A DNA stretch of 18,202 bases from an uncultured Eubacteriales bacterium (lineage in GTDB: Bacteria > Bacillota > Clostridia > Christensenellales > Christensenellaceae), in assembly GCA_900545085.1 (NCBI GenBank), contig UQXU01000031.1, positions 1 to 18,202 on the forward strand, written 5' to 3'. Below the pieces are notes generated by a model. It was not told the DNA's origin. It was given only the letters and a program-made list of their open reading frames with translations, and made no database searches. This document shows, one piece after another, positions 6,250 through 13,573 of the stretch. The position numbers and the translations under genes were made by a program. How positions within the stretch are numbered: the stretch's first letter is position 1; every line of letters starts with the position of its first letter.

Positions 6250-7434
6250 TCATCCGTCGAAGCGCAGAGCCTCGATGGGGTTTTTGTTCGCGGCCTTGCG
6301 CGCGGGGTATATGCCGAAGAGCACGCCTATGCCGACTGAGAATATAACGGCAATGGCGACTACCCCGCCGGATATTGTGTAAGACGCGGTGTCTCCGGCG
6401 ACGGCAGAGACGATTTCAATTATGCCCCACGAAAGCGCTACGCCTATCAGACACCCCATAAGACTCAGCACGAGAGATTCTACAAGGAACTGCCAGAGTA
6501 TGCTGCTTGTGCTGGCGCCTATGGCTTTGCGTATGCCGATTTCTCTGGTGCGTTCTGTCACGGAGACGAGCATTATGTTCATAATGCCTATTCCGCCGAC
6601 GAGAAGAGAGATGGCGGCGATTCCGCCGAGAACGAGAGAGAGCGTGCCTGTTATGCTGCTCATTGTATCGGCAATTACTGACATGGAGGTGACGGTGAAG
6701 GCGTCTTCATCCTGTTTCAGACGATTCATGAGCAGCTCGGTTACGGCTTCCTCCGCTGCGTCTATGCTGTTTTCGTCCGTCGCGGAGACGTAAAAAGAAG
6801 TTATACCCGTGCTAGTGCCGAAGACGCGGGCTGCCGTGCTGTAAGGTATGTAAACCGTAGCCGTGCTCATTATGCTGCTCATCATGGAGTCGTCTTCCGC
6901 CAGAATCCCCACCACGCGGAAGGGCATGCCGTTGAGAGAAAAGGTTTCTCCCAGTGCATTCATTGTACTTCCGAATATATCCTCTGCGGCGTCGTAGCTG
7001 AGGACAGCAATGTAGGTGCTGTTGTCAACGTCGGTAGTTTTTATAAATCTGCCGGACTGAAGCTCCAGCCCTTGTACGTCGTAATAAGCAGCGGTTATGC
7101 CGTAAACGCCTGTGCTTACGTCGTCGTAATTGTACTTGGCTGTAGCGCTGGACTGAGTGTACGGAGCGACCAGGCTTATGGAGTCGTCTTCCTGAAACTC
7201 AGACATGTCGCTGAGACGCAGAGGGTTTTCCTTGTCATCCGATATGGAGACTGTCAGCATATCGTTTCCGATGCTGTTTACTTCGTCAGTAATAGAAGTG
7301 GTAGCGCTGCTGACGATAGACACTAAGACTACCAGAGCGATTACGCCTATTATGATTCCGAGCATAGTTAGGAAAGAGCGCATTTTGTTGGTGGCTACTG
7401 CATTCAGAGCCATTTTAACAGACTGCCAAAGCAT
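6250..7434 (-). CDS. MacB-like ABC transporter permease
   Basis: This 394-residue permease has MacB/FtsX topology. One transmembrane helix (about 21-43) is followed by a large extracytoplasmic MacB core domain (about 45-240). Three helices follow at about 264-290, 315-345 and 357-375. The cytoplasmic coupling segment VSVTERTREIGIRKAIGAS (about 290-308) and the C-terminal ending YPARKAANKNPIEALRFDG are family hallmarks. It has no fused ATPase domain, unlike E. coli MacB; the ATPase is encoded by the preceding gene. The start codon directly follows the ATPase stop with no spacing and has GGAGGTG within the ATPase 3' end. Family members act as mechanotransmitting exporters of peptides, macrolides or lipoprotein-like substrates; the substrate here is not evident. 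Third and last gene of the operon. Confidence 0.93.
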   Translation of the reverse strand: MLWQSVKMALNAVATNKMRSFLTMLGIIIGVIALVVLVSIVSSATTSITDEVNSIGNDMLTVSISDDKENPLRLSDMSEFQEDDSISLVAPYTQSSATAKYNYDDVSTGVYGITAAYYDVQGLELQSGRFIKTTDVDNSTYIAVLSYDAAEDIFGSTMNALGETFSLNGMPFRVVGILAEDDSMMSSIMSTATVYIPYSTAARVFGTSTGITSFYVSATDENSIDAAEEAVTELLMNRLKQDEDAFTVTSMSVIADTMSSITGTLSLVLGGIAAISLLVGGIGIMNIMLVSVTERTREIGIRKAIGASTSSILWQFLVESLVLSLMGCLIGVALSWGIIEIVSAVAGDTASYTISGGVVAIAVIFSVGIGVLFGIYPARKAANKNPIEALRFDG

Positions 7435-8103
7435 TCAATCCACCTCCGTTACATGTCCGTCGCGTATGTGTATTCGTCGTTCAGCCTGCTTGGCTACGGA
7501 ATTATCGTGAGTTATCAGCACTATTGTGTTGCCGCCGGAGTGAAGCTCGTGAAAGAGCGACATTATCTCCGCTCCTGTTTTGGAATCGAGGTTGCCGGTG
7601 GGCTCGTCCGCGAGGAGCAACGACGGATGAGTCGCCAGCGCGCGCGCCACGGCCACGCGCTGCTGCTGACCGCCGGAAAGCTCCGTCGGCTTATGCCCGC
7701 GTCTGCTCCAAAGCTCTACTCGCGTCAGCGCTTCTTCCACGCGCTCCTTGCGTTCGGAAGCGGGCAGCCCCTGATATATCAGCGGAAGCTCGACGTTGTC
7801 CTCGGCGGTCAATTTAGGCAGGAGATTGAAGTTTTGAAAAATAAATCCTATTTTTTTGTTTCGGATTTTAGCCAGTTCATTCTGCGAGTATTTTTCTATA
7901 GGCTGACCATCCAGAAGATATTCTCCGCAATCGGCAACGTCCAGACAACCGATTATATTCATCAGCGTAGATTTTCCGCTTCCGGAAGGGCCTATTATAC
8001 TGACAAATTCGCCTTGGCGTATGCGCAGGCTGGCGTTGTCGAGCGCGCGCACTTCATCCCCACCGACGGTGTAAATTTTAGAGATGTTGTTCATCACTAT
8101 CAT
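7435..8103 (-). CDS. MacB/LolD-type ABC transporter ATP-binding protein
   Basis: This 222-residue nucleotide-binding subunit has all motifs intact: Walker A GPSGSGKST (38-46), Q-loop Q90 in FIFQNFNLLP, signature LSGGQQQR (142-149), Walker B LLLADEP (162-168) followed by TGNLDS, and the switch histidine H199 in ITHD. These are typical of the LolD/MacB/FtsE branch that partners MacB-type permeases. It is cytoplasmic and dimerises under the permease downstream. The gene starts 9 nt after the adaptor stop codon with a GAGGTAG ribosome binding site overlapping that stop, and its own stop abuts the permease start, so the three genes are tightly coupled. Confidence 0.96.
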   Translation of the reverse strand: MIVMNNISKIYTVGGDEVRALDNASLRIRQGEFVSIIGPSGSGKSTLMNIIGCLDVADCGEYLLDGQPIEKYSQNELAKIRNKKIGFIFQNFNLLPKLTAEDNVELPLIYQGLPASERKERVEEALTRVELWSRRGHKPTELSGGQQQRVAVARALATHPSLLLADEPTGNLDSKTGAEIMSLFHELHSGGNTIVLITHDNSVAKQAERRIHIRDGHVTEVD

Positions 8104-8112
8104 GGCGCTACC

Positions 8113-10419
8113 TCAGCCCTGACGCCCCATGTCAGGCATATCTCTGCCGCCGCCCGAGTTGCCGCCGGGCATTCCGCCGCCACCGCCGAAGTTTGACATC
8201 ATGTCCTCGAGAGAGTTGGCTTCGCTGTCGGAGGAGGAAGATGCGGTATAGTAAACCGTGTCTCCTTCTGAGAGACCGCTTTGGATTTCCACCGTTGTGC
8301 CGTCTGAGAGGCCTGTCGTGACTTCTACTTCTCCCGAAGGCGTGTTAGTGTCAGAGTCAAGCTCTGTATATACAAATACGGTATCGCCGCGCTCCTGCAA
8401 AGCATCCACGGGTATCGTCAGCACATTTTCCGCGCTGCCTATTTTGACTATTGCCGTAGCGTTCATACCGGCGCGCATAGAATCGTCGCGCGGTATGTGT
8501 ATGCTTGCGGTGTATTTGGATACGCCGGAGCTGCTGCTCGCGGAATCGGATATTTCTTCTATTGTGCCTGTGTAGGTCTCGTCCTCTATAGCATCGAATG
8601 TGACGCTGGCTTCTCTTCCTTCGCTGACGGAGAGTATATCCAGCTCGTCGATGTTGATTTCAAGTATCATTTCTTCATCGGAAGAGATGCTGAAAGCGGT
8701 AGACTGGCTCTGAGATTCGTAGGAGCTGCTGTCGGAGGAGGTATCAGAAGCAGCGGCGGCGCTGTCGGAAGAGACTGCGGCAGAGGAGCCGCCTGTCGAA
8801 CCGACGGAAGCAGAGACGTCTGACGTCGTGGAGGAGCCGGAAGAATAGCTTACAGAACCTCCGGAGGAAGAGCTTGCACCGCCGCTTGAGCCTGAATCGC
8901 CGGAAGAACTTGAGGAGCCGGACGAGCTGCCGGAGGATACTTTAGCGGTTTTTTCGTATGTTGCGTTAAAGGTTATGGTGCTTCCTTCTTCGTCGTTGTT
9001 GATTGATATATTGCTTATTTCTGCACCGCTGACAGAAGGAGCAAGCTCGGCGCTGAATTTATATCCCGAATTAGCGGTAAGCTTTACGACTGCGGTATAA
9101 GCCGTGTTTTCTTCAAAAAGAGAGGCAGAGGGCAGCCATTGTACAGAACCGCTGTATTCTTCTGACTCTATTTTCGTTTGAGGCGTCGCGCCTGTCACGG
9201 GGGCGGCGAGAGCGAGATCGTCCAGAGATGTGATTTCAATTGTTTCGGTCTGTTCTGTGTTTTTCTCGCTTGTTGTGCTTTCCGATGTTTCAGATGCTGT
9301 CACGGAAAGCGCGGTGAAGGAACCGGAGGAGCTGCCCGAGGCAGAGGCGGAGGTTTGAGTAAAAGCGGAATCAGAGCTGCTTGAGGCGGAGCCGGACGAG
9401 CTGCTCTGAGAAGTCTCCGTTCCGTCAGATACGTTGACAGAGCTGATAGTACCGCTGCATGTTGCTGTTATCTCGCCGGATTGCGCCAGGGCGATTAATT
9501 GATTGTAGGTTTCGTTCAGATCCTGATATTCGCTTTGGAGAGCGAGATGTTCAGCGGAGCTTTCCGTACTTGTCAGAGTTACGAGCTTGTCGCCGCTGCT
9601 GACCTTCTGGTTCTCTTTAACGTGCACCTTGCTTATTTTGCCGCCGCTGCCGGAGACAGCTACAGGGCTGTTAATATAGAGTTTTCCGCTGCCCAGCTTA
9701 TCGCCGCTCTTGGTCTGGATAGTCACTTTGTCGTCTACCTCAGGCCCGTTGTCTGAGATTGTTGCGGTATAGCTGCCGGAGGAGGCTTTGGAGATTGTAC
9801 CTTTCTTCTTTGTCTTGTCCGAGAGAACGACATAGACCGTGTCTCCGACGGACAGAGACTCATCGGACGTGAAGTCAACCGCCATTTTGCCGTCTAAAGA
9901 TATAGTCACGAGAGAGCCGGAATTTACAGTTATATCAGAAGCGTTTTTGCCTTTTTTGGCGTTGACGATTTTTACTCTGCCGGAGACGCCGGATTTTATA
10001 ACGCTGGAGGCTTTGTCGTCTTTAGTATCTTCTAACTGCTCTGCGAGACTCTCGAGCTGAGACTGAATTTCAATTAGCTGAGTCTGAACAGAAGCTGTGT
10101 TTACAGTAGCCAGAGCCTGACCGGCTTCTACGTAATCGCCGGATTCTACGAGAACTTCGTCTATCTTAATTCCTGACGGGACTTTAACATCTGTCGCATC
10201 GCCGTATTGCAGAGTTCCCGAGCCGGTTACGGTATTGGTTATACTGCCCGTTTGAACAGTAGTCTGCTGATATGCGGAAGGCATTGCGCCGGAAGATGGG
10301 CGTATGGTGGAAGCCAGAATTATTGCGATTATTATGACCGCCGCAACGCATCCCGATATTATAGCCAGTCTTTTTTTGTTCTTGGTCAGTTTGGCAATTA
10401 TGCCGCTGGAATCATTCAT
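8113..10419 (-). CDS. HlyD/MacA-like export adaptor with serine-rich linkers and an inserted Ig-like domain
   Basis: This 768-residue membrane-anchored adaptor is much longer than usual (about 350-450). It has a short cytoplasmic N-terminus, a transmembrane anchor (about 18-38), then barrel-sandwich/lipoyl-like halves at about 75-107, 142-177 and 250-285 (for example KVPSGIKIDEVLVESGDYVE). A predicted coiled segment lies at 108-136 and another at 286-314. Residues about 332-390 and 491-575 are Ser/Gly/Thr-rich low complexity. Between them, about 395-490, is a compact beta-rich domain (APVTGATP, then YSGSVQWLP, then YTAVVKLTANSGYKF) resembling Ig-like repeats of clostridial surface proteins. 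The C-terminal beta-barrel and membrane-proximal region (about 583-725) include IDELDILSVSEG and IPVDALQERG. A Gly/Met tail (744-768) ends the protein. AGGGGG upstream sets the start. It should couple the ATPase/permease pair to export through the wall. Confidence 0.88.
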   Translation of the reverse strand: MNDSSGIIAKLTKNKKRLAIISGCVAAVIIIAIILASTIRPSSGAMPSAYQQTTVQTGSITNTVTGSGTLQYGDATDVKVPSGIKIDEVLVESGDYVEAGQALATVNTASVQTQLIEIQSQLESLAEQLEDTKDDKASSVIKSGVSGRVKIVNAKKGKNASDITVNSGSLVTISLDGKMAVDFTSDESLSVGDTVYVVLSDKTKKKGTISKASSGSYTATISDNGPEVDDKVTIQTKSGDKLGSGKLYINSPVAVSGSGGKISKVHVKENQKVSSGDKLVTLTSTESSAEHLALQSEYQDLNETYNQLIALAQSGEITATCSGTISSVNVSDGTETSQSSSSGSASSSSDSAFTQTSASASGSSSGSFTALSVTASETSESTTSEKNTEQTETIEITSLDDLALAAPVTGATPQTKIESEEYSGSVQWLPSASLFEENTAYTAVVKLTANSGYKFSAELAPSVSGAEISNISINNDEEGSTITFNATYEKTAKVSSGSSSGSSSSSGDSGSSGGASSSSGGSVSYSSGSSTTSDVSASVGSTGGSSAAVSSDSAAAASDTSSDSSSYESQSQSTAFSISSDEEMILEINIDELDILSVSEGREASVTFDAIEDETYTGTIEEISDSASSSSGVSKYTASIHIPRDDSMRAGMNATAIVKIGSAENVLTIPVDALQERGDTVFVYTELDSDTNTPSGEVEVTTGLSDGTTVEIQSGLSEGDTVYYTASSSSDSEANSLEDMMSNFGGGGGMPGGNSGGGRDMPDMGRQG

Positions 10420-10459
10420 TGTGTCCCCCTAAAAAATTACTTAGCTTTTATTACTAATA

Positions 10460-10488
10460 ATTATAAGGGATCAACCTTTCGCCAGCCA
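10460..10488 (-). promoter_or_regulatory. Probable promoter of the ABC export operon
   Basis: On the - strand, TGGCTG (10488-10483), a 17-nt spacer and a perfect TATAAT (10465-10460). The -35 matches consensus at only three positions, which suggests dependence on an activator or tight control. Confidence 0.55.
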
Positions 10489-10506
10489 TAATTTAAAGGA
10501 AAGGTT
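10473..10506. promoter_or_regulatory. Inverted repeat at the ABC operon promoter
   Basis: AACCTTTC (10473-10480) and GAAAGGTT (10499-10506) form a perfect 8-bp inverted repeat with an 18-nt gap. The arms flank the predicted -35 of the export operon. This spacing suits binding of a dimeric regulator to opposite half-sites. No regulator gene is adjacent. The rest of the divergent gap 10420-10680 holds only this and the acetyltransferase promoter. Confidence 0.45.
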
Positions 10507-10637
10507 CGTGAGAGAAAACTGAGATTTTGTGAGCGTTAAGCAATAAATAAGTGACTTTAAAGAACGAACATTTTTTGAAAAATATTAAGGTTTTAGTGTG
10601 TACATGGGCAGAACGTAAGACGGACATAGCTGTAATA

Positions 10638-10666
10638 TTGAATAATACGGGGCGAGGTATTATAAT
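10638..10666 (+). promoter_or_regulatory. Promoter of the acetyltransferase gene with a palindrome in its spacer
   Basis: TTGAAT (10638-10643), 17 nt, TATAAT (10661-10666). A perfect 7-bp inverted repeat ATAATAC (10642-10648) / GTATTAT (10657-10663) spans the spacer and touches both hexamers, a typical place for a repressor operator. Confidence 0.78.
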
Positions 10667-10695
10667 GTAGGCTAGAAAGATTGGGGGGTATGAAT

Positions 10696-11262
10696 ATGAA
10701 TTTAGAAGAATATTTGAACAGGCTGAGCGGCGGAGAAACAGTAGAAGGAGGCTCTGAGATGCACATGTTTATGCACGAAGTATCTCAGGAAGCGCTGAAG
10801 ATAACGGCGGAATTGAACGGATCGTACCACACGCCAGAGCAGATTCGTGAGATAATGTCCAGGCTGACAGGCAGAGAGGTGGACAGCTCATTTGGGCTTT
10901 TCCCGCCGTTTTACACTGACTGCGGCAAAAACATAAAAATAGGCAAAAATGTGTTTATAAATGCAGGATGTAAATTTCAGGATCAAGGCGGAATTGAGAT
11001 TGGGGACGGCGCTCTCATAGGGCATGGAGTTGTACTCGCGACTCTTAATCATGATTTTGCACCGGAAAATCGCAGCACTCTGCATCCGTCGGCTATAAAA
11101 ATAGGCAAAAACGTATGGATAGGCTCCAATGCCACTGTGCTGCCCGGGGTGAGCATAGGAGACGGAGCCATAGTCGCGGCGGGGGCTGTGGTCACCAGAG
11201 ATATTCCGGCAAAGACGATAGCGGCGGGAGTGCCGGCTAAAGTGATAAGAAAAATAGATTAA
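10696..11262 (+). CDS. Maltose/galactoside-type O-acetyltransferase (hexapeptide repeat)
   Basis: This 188-residue protein has the left-handed beta-helix fold of the MAT/GAT/NodL acetyltransferases, which transfer acetyl from acetyl-CoA to sugar hydroxyls as trimers in the cytoplasm. An N-terminal helical Mac-type domain (about 1-65) is followed by [20 protein letters not shown] (about 70-89), hexapeptide repeats, the catalytic histidine H119 in TLNHD, and the closing turns [17 protein letters not shown] and [14 protein letters not shown] chose ATG 10696 because the G-rich ribosome binding site 10683-10689 sits 6 nt upstream. ATG 10690 is too close, and the TTG at 10681 would include the ribosome binding site itself. 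It is transcribed alone; no terminator is evident before the rpsF promoter. The sugar acceptor is not predictable. Confidence 0.9.
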   Translation: MNLEEYLNRLSGGETVEGGSEMHMFMHEVSQEALKITAELNGSYHTPEQIREIMSRLTGREVDSSFGLFPPFYTDCGKNIKIGKNVFINAGCKFQDQGGIEIGDGALIGHGVVLATLNHDFAPENRSTLHPSAIKIGKNVWIGSNATVLPGVSIGDGAIVAAGAVVTRDIPAKTIAAGVPAKVIRKID

Positions 11263-11289
11263 GGGAAATAATCGACGGGCAAAAAAGAC

Positions 11290-11318
11290 TTGCAAAGTTT
11301 GGACTTGCGTGATATACT
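11290..11318 (+). promoter_or_regulatory. Promoter of the rpsF-ssb-rpsR operon
   Basis: TTGCAA (11290-11295), 17-nt spacer, TATACT (11313-11318). The predicted start near 11325 gives a leader of about 55 nt that contains the hairpin described next. Confidence 0.75.
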
Positions 11319-11330
11319 ATGAAAGTATCC

Positions 11331-11357
11331 TTGCGCGGAGAGATGACTCCGTGCCAA
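11331..11357 (+). promoter_or_regulatory. Leader hairpin of rpsF, possible S6:S18 autoregulatory site
   Basis: GCGCGGAG (11333-11340) pairs fully with CTCCGTGC (11347-11354, one G-T pair) around AGATGA; flanking bases can add TTG/CAA. The 3' arm contains CCG. S6:S18 complexes are known to bind rpsF leaders through a hairpin with a CCG bulge that mimics 16S helix 22, and the operon encodes both proteins. The CCG here can be fully paired in the simplest fold, so the match to that motif is partial. Confidence 0.45.
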
Positions 11358-11380
11358 AAGTCCAGAAGGAGGTGACAATA

Positions 11381-11746
11381 ATGAACAGCTATGAAACACT
11401 GTACATCATCAAGCCCACGGTGGAGGATGAGGCAAGAGAAGCTCTGATCGCTAAGTTCGCAGCTATTATAACAGAGAACGGCGGCGAGGTCGAAAACATT
11501 GACGAATGGGGCAAGAGACGCCTTGCGTACAAGATCCACTTTAAGAATGAAGGTCGCTACGGCGAGGGTTACTATGTACTCGTTAACTTCAAGGCGCCGG
11601 CAGAGCTGCCCTTGGAGCTTGAGAGAAACTTCAAGATCAACGAAAATATCATGCGTTATATGACGATCAAGAGAGATCTCAAGAAAGAAGCTAAGGCTGC
11701 TGAAATCGCCGCTGCCAACGCTGCGGCTGCTGAGCAGGCGAAGTAA
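11381..11746 (+). CDS. rpsF: 30S ribosomal protein S6
   Basis: This is a 121-residue protein of the small ribosomal subunit platform, where it binds 16S rRNA as a heterodimer with S18. Recognisable S6 features are MNSYETLYIIKP at the start, the WGKRRLAYKI strand, YYVLVNF, and NENIMRYMTIKRD near the end. An alanine-rich tail (AAEIAAANAAAAEQAK) follows, as in many Bacillota. The start is set by an almost perfect ribosome binding site AAGGAGGTGA (11366-11375), six nt before ATG 11381. An in-frame upstream ATG at 11309 is rejected because it would lie within the promoter. First gene of rpsF-ssb-rpsR. Confidence 0.98.
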   Translation: MNSYETLYIIKPTVEDEAREALIAKFAAIITENGGEVENIDEWGKRRLAYKIHFKNEGRYGEGYYVLVNFKAPAELPLELERNFKINENIMRYMTIKRDLKKEAKAAEIAAANAAAAEQAK

Positions 11747-11776
11747 TCGCATTTTGTTTTTTAAAGGAGAACGGCT

Positions 11777-12247
11777 GTGAATAAGATAATTCTGGTTGGA
11801 AGGCTTACAAGAGATCCTGAATTAAGAACGACACCTAACGGCATATCCGTTTGTAGTCTCAGTCTTGCGGTCAGCCGTAGGATGGATAGAGATAAGACTG
11901 ATTTTTTTGATATCACCGTATGGAGACAAGCAGGTGAAAATTGCGCTAAGTATCTCTCGAAAGGCAGACAGGTCGCTGTAGAAGGCGAAATGCAGATGGA
12001 CAGATATGAAGCGAAAGACGGCTCCAAGCGCACTGTATATAGAGTAGTCGCGGACAGAGTTGAGTTTTTGAGCAATTCTAATGCAGGAGCCGGGAATTAT
12101 AGTGGTGAGCCGGACTATTCACAGCGCAGACCGGCCGCGAGCGCGCCCAGAGCGCAGGAAGCTCAGAGAAGCGCAGCGCCGGAGGAGAACGTCTTTGAGA
12201 GCGAGTTTGACGCAGCGCTCATAGACGACAACGACCTTCCCTTCTAA
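11777..12247 (+). CDS. ssb: Single-stranded DNA-binding protein
   Basis: This 156-residue protein has an N-terminal OB fold (about 1-103), starting MNKIILVGRLTRDPELR and including DFFDITVWRQAGE, YLSKGRQVAVEGE and YRVVADRVEFL. A disordered Gln/Ala/Pro/Ser-rich linker follows. The acidic C-terminal tip DDNDLPF binds partner proteins in replication and repair. It coats single-stranded DNA as a tetramer. The start codon is GTG 11777 with AAGGAGA at 11764-11770. Its position between S6 and S18 genes is the standard Bacillota arrangement. Confidence 0.98.
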   Translation: MNKIILVGRLTRDPELRTTPNGISVCSLSLAVSRRMDRDKTDFFDITVWRQAGENCAKYLSKGRQVAVEGEMQMDRYEAKDGSKRTVYRVVADRVEFLSNSNAGAGNYSGEPDYSQRRPAASAPRAQEAQRSAAPEENVFESEFDAALIDDNDLPF

Positions 12248-12284
12248 GAACGTGGGAAGCAGGTATTTTTAGGAGATAATTAAA

Positions 12285-12533
12285 ATGGAAGATAGAGGCC
12301 AGAGAAGACAGAGAGGCGGCAGAAGACCTAGAAGAAAAGTCTGCGCTTTCTGTGCTGAGAAGGCAGTCAGCGTTGACTACAAGGACACGGCAAAGCTCAA
12401 GCGCTTCATCACAGAGAGTGGTAAAATTGCTCCTCATCGTGCTACAGGCGTTTGCGCAAAGCACCAGCGCGAGCTGGCTACGGCTATCAAGAGAGCTAGA
12501 GTTATGGCTCTGCTGCCGTATACAGATGATTGA
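12285..12533 (+). CDS. rpsR: 30S ribosomal protein S18 (zinc-binding, C+ form)
   Basis: This 82-residue protein partners S6 on the 30S platform. A basic N-terminal tail ([12 protein letters not shown]) leads into KVCAFC. Family core motifs include [15 protein letters not shown] and RVMALLPY. Cysteines C20 and C23, together with C57 and H60 in GVCAKHQ, make a complete zinc-binding set, so this is the C+ paralogue type. No C- copy is visible in the window. AGGAG at 12271-12275 precedes the ATG by 9 nt. Last gene of the operon, followed by a strong terminator. Confidence 0.98.
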   Translation: MEDRGQRRQRGGRRPRRKVCAFCAEKAVSVDYKDTAKLKRFITESGKIAPHRATGVCAKHQRELATAIKRARVMALLPYTDD

Positions 12534-12561
12534 TTGAATTAATTGCAATCGCTATAACTGC

Positions 12562-12597
12562 GGGACTTCGGATTTTTTTGCCGAAGTTCCTTTTTTT
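12562..12597 (+). terminator. Rho-independent terminator of rpsF-ssb-rpsR
   Basis: GGGACTTCGG / CCGAAGTTCC stem (one G-T pair), loop ATTTTTTTG, then seven T. Confidence 0.95.
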
Positions 12598-12598
12598 A

Positions 12599-12627
12599 TT
12601 GAATTTTTAAAAAATATGCTTTATAAT
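12599..12627 (+). promoter_or_regulatory. Promoter of the duplicated-domain lipoprotein gene
   Basis: TTGAAT (12599-12604), 17 nt, TATAAT (12622-12627). A second TATAAT at 12633-12638 lies too far from this -35. The -35 directly follows the rpsR terminator. Confidence 0.72.
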
Positions 12628-12639
12628 TTATTTATAATT

Positions 12640-12653
12640 TTGATTAAAATCAA
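12640..12653. promoter_or_regulatory. Perfect palindrome at the predicted transcription start
   Basis: TTGATT-AA-AATCAA is a perfect 6-bp inverted repeat just downstream of the -10 and 4 nt before the AGGAGG ribosome binding site (12657-12662). It is a candidate operator. FNR-like half sites TTGAT/ATCAA are present, but the spacing is far shorter than the FNR consensus gap of four or more bases. Confidence 0.4.
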
Positions 12654-12670
12654 CTTAGGAGGAATCTAAA

Positions 12671-13507
12671 ATGAAAAAGGTGTTTAAAGCGGCGGCAGCG
12701 GCGATGTTTGTCGTTGTGCTGATGGGATTTTCCGCTTGCAGCGGATCATCGCAGGCGAGTTCATCTGCGGAGAGCAGCGCTGCGGCATCGGAAAGTCAAA
12801 AAACCTCGAGCAAAACATACGCGTCGATGGAGGAGTTTGTAAATTCTTCAGAAGGAGCGGCTGCGTTGGATCAGATAAATGCGCAGGCGAGCGACATGGG
12901 CTTAAGTGTAGATCTGAAGGCGGAGGGCGACACGCTTGTATATGAATTTGTGAGCGGTTCAGATACAGATGCAGAGTCTATGAAAACGTATTTGGATACG
13001 CAGATGAACTCCGAGGAAGGTTTAAAGCTGTATGGAGCAATAGCAGCTCAGCTGGAGCAGCTTGTAGAAGGGGACAACATAAGCGTCATAGTCCGCTATT
13101 TGAATGCTGACGGCAGTCTCATAACAGAAAAGGAGTATACGTCGGCAGATTCTGACGGTTCCACCGAAATACCCGAGACGGAGAAAATGTCGATAGAAGA
13201 ATACGTAAAATCCGATGCGCTGAAGAACCAGCTCGAGACTGTCAATGAGCAGTTGGCGTCCAGCGGCATGAAAGTGGACATCACGGGAGAAGGGGATGTT
13301 CTGACTTATACATATAAGTTTCAATCTCAGGTAGATGTTACGGATGAACTTAAAACTCAGCTCGAGCAATACATTAAAGAAGAAAATGCGAGCGTATGGG
13401 AGAGCATAAAGAGCGCTCTGGAGTTTACGACAACGTCCGAAAACCCGTCAATTAATATTGTAATTGAGAACCATGACGGCACGGTGATTATAGAAGAAAC
13501 AGTGTAA
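12671..13507 (+). CDS. Lipoprotein with tandemly duplicated domain, function unknown
   Basis: This 278-residue secreted protein has a lipoprotein signal: basic MKKVFK, a hydrophobic core, and the lipobox GFSAC with lipidated C23. A Ser/Ala-rich tether (24-47) is followed by two copies of one domain, about residues 50-155 and 173-278. Both start with [YA]S[MI]EE[FY]V and continue with an L..[IV]N.Q..S.G..VD helix-strand, a GD.L.Y.[YF] strand, and an end in a strand with [DH]G[ST].I.E[KE]. I recognise this as a DUF4854-like clostridial lipoprotein family but know no function for it. The copies have diverged, so the duplication is old. AGGAGG at 12657-12662 sets the start. It is a single-gene unit with its own terminator. 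Confidence 0.85.
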   Translation: MKKVFKAAAAAMFVVVLMGFSACSGSSQASSSAESSAAASESQKTSSKTYASMEEFVNSSEGAAALDQINAQASDMGLSVDLKAEGDTLVYEFVSGSDTDAESMKTYLDTQMNSEEGLKLYGAIAAQLEQLVEGDNISVIVRYLNADGSLITEKEYTSADSDGSTEIPETEKMSIEEYVKSDALKNQLETVNEQLASSGMKVDITGEGDVLTYTYKFQSQVDVTDELKTQLEQYIKEENASVWESIKSALEFTTTSENPSINIVIENHDGTVIIEETV

Positions 13508-13516
13508 GAATAAAAT

Positions 13517-13547
13517 AAAAAAGAGTTCAAGCTTGAACTCTTTTTTT
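13517..13547 (+). terminator. Rho-independent terminator of the lipoprotein gene
   Basis: A near-perfect palindrome, AGAGTTCAAG / CTTGAACTCT, flanked by an A-run and followed by seven T. The flanking A and T runs make it potentially bidirectional. Confidence 0.93.
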
Positions 13548-13573
13548 GTTGGAAAAATCAATTTAATAAGTGA

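Noticed and set aside
7453..8196. + strand open frame opposite the ABC ATPase
   Set aside because: The ATPase on the other strand has every motif intact; this frame is its shadow.
10681..10695. TTG or first ATG as the acetyltransferase start
   Set aside because: Starting at TTG 10681 would place the G-rich ribosome binding site inside the gene, and ATG 10690 directly abuts it. ATG 10696 has proper spacing.
11309..11380. N-terminal extension of S6 from an upstream ATG
   Set aside because: The upstream ATG lies within the promoter -10 region, and the near-perfect ribosome binding site sits before ATG 11381, which gives the standard S6 N-terminus.
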